14,011 nt of DNA, from assembly GCA_027596945.1 (NCBI GenBank), contig JADGJH010000828.1, positions 1-14,011 on the forward strand, written 5' to 3'. Both the position numbers and the translations under genes were made by a program. This stretch comes from Physocladia obscura. Its lineage: Eukaryota > Chytridiomycota > Chytridiomycetes > Chytridiales > Chytriomycetaceae. Shown here piece after piece: positions 9,481 to 14,011 of the stretch. Position 1 is the stretch's first letter; every line of letters starts with the position of its first letter. A model generated the notes under the pieces. The model made no database searches and was not told the origin of the DNA. It saw nothing but the letters and a program-made list of their open reading frames with translations.

Positions 9481-12400
9481 ATGGCTGGTCGCAGTGACAA
9501 AGATGTTATTCCTGTTGCAACAAACAATGATGAATTTTTGGCCCTAATCTCTAAACCAGGTGTTCGAGGTTTGTATTAGCAAGTGACAACAAAATTAAAA
9601 TAGAAATATGATTTTGGTTGTACTAAATGCAAATATGTCTTTTTTAACTACAGTTGTCGATGTTTATTGTAAGTTTTTTGGTTATCCTTCTTTTTCATCT
9701 AATAAGATAAACTTGAATCAGCAAAATTTGCTGGTCATTGCGAGCCAATGACTGCAATATTCAAGAGATTTAAGCAAGAATTTGGAGAAAAGTTTGCAAT
9801 TATTCGAGTTCAGTTTGTTGTCTTTTTTGTTCCTTACACCTCATACCCCACAAAGGCTGTTGCCGACACAATAGATCCATTAGAGAAATTTAGAAATCAA
9901 TCTTGCCCAACGTTTTTGTTCATTATTGTAAATATAAATTTTTTTTTTTTTTTTCAATATTTACACATCTAATTTATATTACAGAACCGCATACTTGTGA
10001 AAGTTGTTCGTGGTGCAAATGCACCATTAATTGAGCGTACGATCCGTGATCATATCGCTCTTGAACAAGGTGGACATTCTCACAGACAGGTATTTCTTGT
10101 TTTTTGTTTTGTTCTTTGTGACCTGTGAATTCATATTATTTTTTATCAAGATTCCTCTTGATGACAACGTTCGTCCAATTACCATTTTTCTCGCGCCCAA
10201 TCTTGTCGAAACGAGCGATAATTCTGATTCTACACCATCAGATGATAACCATGCCGACCCAGCTATCCTACCTTACCTCCACGGAGATGTCATCGTTATT
10301 CCTGAAATATCGTCTCCAATATCACCAACAGATTCAGAAACAATGAACGACGCAGCAACTGCAGAACACACATTTGCCATGCTAAAACCTGATGCAATGA
10401 ATCCAAATATTATTGAAGAAGTTATTGCCCTTCTATATCATCATCGTTTTGACGTCATCAATGTCAAAAAAGTCTGGCTTAATAGAGACCAGGCAGCAGA
10501 ACTTTACAAAGAGAATGAAAAAATGGATTACTACGAAAGGCTTATCGATTATATTTCTTGGTTTGTACTTGTATAACTCTTACCAATTGTAGTGACAAAA
10601 AAAACAAAACAAAAAACAGCGCCCCTGTTCTCATGCTCGAACTTGCCAAAGAAAATTGCATTCAAGTTTGGAGAGACGTTGTTGGGCCTAGAGATCCAAA
10701 AGATGCAAAATCAGACGCGCCCAAATCGTAAGTTTTGATTTATAATTTACTCATTTATTTATTTTTTCTTTGCAAACTTTACAAAGCCTTCGAGCTTTGT
10801 ATGGACAAGACCGTCTTATAAACACATTTCATGCTTCCGATGGTCCTGTTAGCGCAGCTCGTGAGCTTACATTCGCATTTGGCTCCAATATCACGTTTAC
10901 GACCCTTCCGTACACTCCTCCAACCAGCTCTCAAGCATCTTCGAACAGCGGATTACCACAAAAAACTCTTGCAGTCATAAAACCGAATGCAATGCTGAAA
11001 GTTGAAGAAATTATTTCAAAGATTGTTGCACGAGGATACAGCGTAGTGAAGCGAGAGGAGATTCTGTTGCACACAGATCGTGCGCAAGAGCTAAGTTTAG
11101 AATATCTCGAAACTCCGAAATTTGAGGAAAGTGTTACTTTTTTGACAAGGTATGAAAAAAAAACTACTTTTCATATCCATCGTTTTTGTTTTTCTTCGTT
11201 CTTTTCCTTCTGGTTTAATTTTTCAGCTATTTTATAATTTTTGAATAGTGAGCCTGTTTTGTTGTTGACTTTAAAAGGAGAAAACGTTATTGAAGGATGG
11301 CTAGAAATGCTTGGTCCAAGTGATCCTGAGGACGCAAGAAAACTTTATCCAATGTCGTGAGTATTTCTTTTCATCTTTTTACCAAAATATTATCCCTACT
11401 AAAAATGAAGAATCTCCAACTCAAAAAATGACCAATTTCGTTTTTCAGATTGCGTGCACAATACGGACTCGACTTTGTTAACAATGGTCTTCATGGTTCA
11501 CAAACCGTTGAGCTTGCCATTAATCAGCTTCACTCTTTCTTCCCCCACTTTATTAATAAAGTTGCCTCACTCGGTTCAATATTCAAAACCCCTATGGGTT
11601 CTCGTCGTGCCAGCGAAATTGGTTCAAAATCAAACCTTGTGCAGAATTTGCGAGCGTCTGTGGCTGCTATTGAAGCACAGCGTGCTGCAAACAAAATTGC
11701 TGTTGCTAATGTTGTTGCCCTTCCAGTCGAACGGACTCTTGCGCTTATTAAACCAGATGCATATCCAGCTAAAAAAGGCGAAATTATGGAAAAAATTTGC
11801 GATGACGGATTTACCGTTATTGTTGAACGTGAAGTTCAGTTTACAAAAGAAATGGCAGCAGAATTTTATAAAGAGCATCTCGGAAAAGATTTTTACGATG
11901 AGCTTGCGGCTTGGATGAGTGGGTGAGTCAGTTTTTGTTATTATTGTTATTTCCTGTTGACACAAGTACCTTTCCGAAATTTTGTGGCAGATCTCCAATT
12001 TATGCGCTGGTTTTGGAAAAACAAGGAGCAATTCAAGCTTGGAGGAAGTTGGCTGGGCCTACAAATTCAAATAAAGCCAGAGATGAGAGCCCGAATAGGT
12101 ATTTGATCGTTTTACTCGGTGTTTTTTTTGTAATTCAAAATAAAAATAACGACGGAATAGTATTCGTGCTCTGTTTGGCACAGATGGATCTCAAAATGCA
12201 GTTCATGGCTCTGATTCTTCGCCATCGGCGGCTCGAGAAATCGGTGTCGTATTTGGTTCAGAAATTTCACCAGAACCAGAAATTCAACGCACACTTGCTT
12301 TGATTAAACCAGACGTTTATCCAGCTAAAAAAAACGAAATTGTTGCTAAAATGAAAGAGGATGGTTTTACTGTTGTGAAAGAAAGCGAAGTTCATTTTGA

Positions 12401-12914
12401 TAAAGAAAAGGCAGCTGAATTTTACAAAGAGCATCTTGGAAAAGGATTTTACGAAGAGCTAACGACTTGGATGAGCAGGCATCTAAAATTTCATTTTTTA
12501 TTTTTCTAATTACTTTTAAATTTTTAACTACCACGTATTAGCGCGCCCATCTATGCACTAGTTCTTGAAAAGCCCGCGGCTATAAAAGAATGGAGAAACT
12601 TAGCAGGTCCCACAAACTCAAACAAAGCCAGAGAGACGGCGCCTTATTCTATTCGGGCTATGTATGGCACTGATGGCTCACTGAATGCTGTACATGGATC
12701 TGATTCCATTGCTTCTGCAGAGCGAGAAATAAGAGTTGTATTTGGGGACCAAGCTGCTGAAATTGCACCAAACAATGCGGTCAAGAATTTTCAAGGAGCG
12801 ATTGTGGAAGAAAATGTAACAAAAACTGGATCAAATTCTGTGACAAAGATTGCATCAAGAGTTTCATCTGCGAAAATAATGCCAGCTGATGCACCACCGG
12901 CAGCAGATATTTGA
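9481..12914 (+). CDS. NME8: NME8-like flagellar protein: thioredoxin domain plus four nucleoside diphosphate kinase domains
   Basis: Thirteen exons: 9481-9568, 9654-9668, 9722-9816, 9856-9927, 9985-10089, 10151-10560, 10620-10727, 10787-11149, 11249-11356, 11449-11922, 11991-12098, 12161-12478 and 12542-12914; 878 residues. The start was chosen because MAGRSDKD... sits where relatives begin. The thioredoxin domain (1-125) has VVDVY, a degenerate active site FAGHC, SCPTFLF and GANAPLI. NDK1 is about 197-330, NDK2 356-490, NDK3 548-681 and NDK4 691-824; active-site His at 313, 470, 664 and 806. NDK3 and NDK4 keep the full NAVHGSD and GPTN motifs and match at about 97 of 133 positions; NDK1 and NDK2 diverge. 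The tail is Ala/Ser/Lys-rich. The family (sea urchin dynein IC1, human NME8) belongs to outer dynein arms of motile flagella, with three NDK domains in the members I know. The intron at 12479-12541 is GC-AG, and the exon 3/4 junction is uncertain (see findings). Confidence 0.87.
9939..9954. repeat. 16-bp poly-T run in an intron of the NME8-like gene
   Basis: An unbroken T run lies inside the 57-bp intron 9928-9984, upstream of the acceptor TTACAG. Confidence 0.9.
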
Positions 12915-12987
12915 AACATTTATTTTCTTTTTATTTTAATTTTTCTTTAGAAAATGAAGAGTGACAAAACGAAAATATAATGAAAAT

Positions 12988-12993
12988 TTTATT
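12988..12993 (-). terminator. Candidate polyadenylation signal, small membrane-protein gene
   Basis: AATAAA on the minus strand lies 17 bp after the TGA of the gene at 13011-13583. It falls in the 96-bp gap shared with the convergent NME8-like gene. Confidence 0.4.
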
Positions 12994-13010
12994 CAAAAAA
13001 ACTTAGAATA

Positions 13011-13583
13011 TCAAAAATTTTGTCCGATTACAGCAATTCCCTTGTTCAGCATTTTTCTACTTTTAAAACCCATGCACACACTTGCGCCGACACATAAGGC
13101 TCCAATTCCAATAAATCCATAGATAGCGTAACTCAAGTATTTTGAACAAGTTGGTTGAATTTGATCATAAATCATATCCAATCGCGTCGAATTTCCTGTA
13201 ATTTGTGATGCAATATCCGATGAACTCAATCCAGACTCGACTTGAGCCAGCACAATATTTGTGATCAGTGAAACACACTTATTCAGAACAGGGCCTTTCG
13301 CCAATATTGCAAGAACAATCATGGACACTCCCCAGCATAAACATCCTACACCAACCCCAAGATTGAAACTGGCACGTTTTTCTGCGCGTGCATGGACCAT
13401 GCAACAGCAAAGCGGAATAATTGAAAAGATGGGGCTTACAATTATTGTCAACAGCGTACCAAATATAATGAACCCTATCACGAAATGAGGCTGTTGAGGA
13501 GTTTGACCATTTTCGTAGTCAGCAACGGTGACTAAATATTTCTGGTCTTCTTCGCTGGCATAGGTTGTTTGCTGATGGTTCAT
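13011..13583 (-). CDS. Small multi-pass membrane protein, function unknown
   Basis: One exon of 190 residues ending in TGA. The ATG at 13583 is the first in-frame ATG; the frame stays open upstream to 13682 but without another ATG. The first ~30 residues are polar (MNHQQTTYASEEDQK...). Hydrophobic segments follow at about 34-60 (with CCCM at its end), 70-92 and 154-175; the loop between the last two (about 93-150) carries NST, one N-glycosylation sequon. A basic tail GFKSRKML comes after the last segment. The odd number of helices would put the two ends on opposite sides. I do not recognise the family; a tetraspan-like arrangement is possible only if another segment (near residue 105) also enters the membrane. 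An additional 5' exon beyond 13583 cannot be excluded. It converges on the NME8-like gene. Confidence 0.6.
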   Translation of the reverse strand: MNHQQTTYASEEDQKYLVTVADYENGQTPQQPHFVIGFIIFGTLLTIIVSPIFSIIPLCCCMVHARAEKRASFNLGVGVGCLCWGVSMIVLAILAKGPVLNKCVSLITNIVLAQVESGLSSSDIASQITGNSTRLDMIYDQIQPTCSKYLSYAIYGFIGIGALCVGASVCMGFKSRKMLNKGIAVIGQNF

Positions 13584-14011
13584 TGCTTTTGAAAGAAAAT
13601 TGTCAACCAATTTTGACAAAACAAAATGATAGTCAAAAATCCATGATATTGGAAGAAAAACAACATAAATTGGCAGTTGCAATTATTATTTCAAGACGCA
13701 CTTGCATACTTGATTTGAAAAGCTTGCTCCTGTTGCTGCCACAAAACAGAAAATCTTGATGTAGCAAAAAAATTTTCTTGCCATTGCAGTCTTTTGTTAC
13801 CACATTTCTGAATCAGTTGAAATTCAATTTACACCTAATTTTTTGGCTATGAATGACCAAAAATGGTTTTAGTGCCAGTCTGCCACTTTTCTCTTAAAAA
13901 ATTTTTTTATAGCAAAAAAGGTTTTTTTTGCAAAAAAATAGAAAACAAACCTCTTTACGTGAAAAGACGTGCAGTGCAATATGCGTAGTTTTACTTGTTT
14001 GGTGGTTTTGG
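13584..14011. other. AT-rich region without a supported gene
   Basis: No convincing ORF or RNA gene was found on either strand. The region holds many A and T runs and, at 13912-13931, an inverted repeat in which GCAAAAAA faces TTTTTTGC. It probably contains the promoter of the minus-strand gene at 13583 and sequence belonging to a gene beyond the right edge. Confidence 0.5.

Noticed and set aside
12112..12303. ORFs on both strands across the 12099-12160 intron
   Set aside because: They read through an intron or out of the NDK frame and lack NDK residues there.
13584..13682. N-terminal extension of the small membrane protein
   Set aside because: The frame is open but has no ATG (it begins with TTG), so the ATG at 13583 is preferred.
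13912..13931. A/T-run inverted repeat as a terminator or mobile-element end
   Set aside because: It consists almost wholly of homopolymer runs, has no target duplication or transposase nearby, and bacterial-type terminators do not apply in a eukaryotic nucleus.

Overview
The window looks like nuclear DNA of a zoosporic (chytrid-type) fungus; this is an inference. The genes are separated by about 55-430 bp and cut by many short GT-AG introns (about 39-131 bp). The gene set combines a fungal-style Abp1, a fungal TauD-family dioxygenase, a methionine synthase reductase-like flavoprotein (a B12-linked trait kept mainly by early-diverging fungi) and a thioredoxin-NDK protein of the NME8 family, which belongs to motile flagella. 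No mobile element, CRISPR array, tRNA or rRNA was seen.

Layout, left to right. (1) 2-2108 (+): 3' part of a gene for a single-pass membrane protein with a proline-rich cytosolic side and a large, sequon-rich outer domain; function unknown. (2) 2311-3601 (-): TauD/JLP1-like Fe(II)/2-oxoglutarate dioxygenase in three exons, carrying an in-frame TAG just before the iron-binding motif and an in-frame 27-bp tandem duplication just after it. (3) 3773-5200 (-): SLC35C2-like drug/metabolite superfamily transporter, three exons. (4) 5267-7482 (-): Abp1, an ADF-H domain plus three SH3 domains in eight exons, the first being only the ATG. (5) 7539-9055 (-): methionine synthase reductase-like FAD/NADPH protein without an FMN domain. 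(6) 9481-12914 (+): thioredoxin domain followed by four NDK domains in 13 exons, with an unexplained in-frame upstream ORF at 9040-9480. (7) 13011-13583 (-): small unknown multi-pass membrane protein. 13584-14011 holds no gene I can support.

The genes are mostly unrelated housekeeping or cell-structure genes, and nothing suggests an operon or a defence or biosynthetic cluster. The most informative object is the thioredoxin-NDK gene: its repeats share intron positions, phases and a 108-nt exon, which records its growth by tandem duplication. All exon coordinates were derived by hand from splice motifs, reading frame and remembered family consensus; no alignment or transcript data were available.
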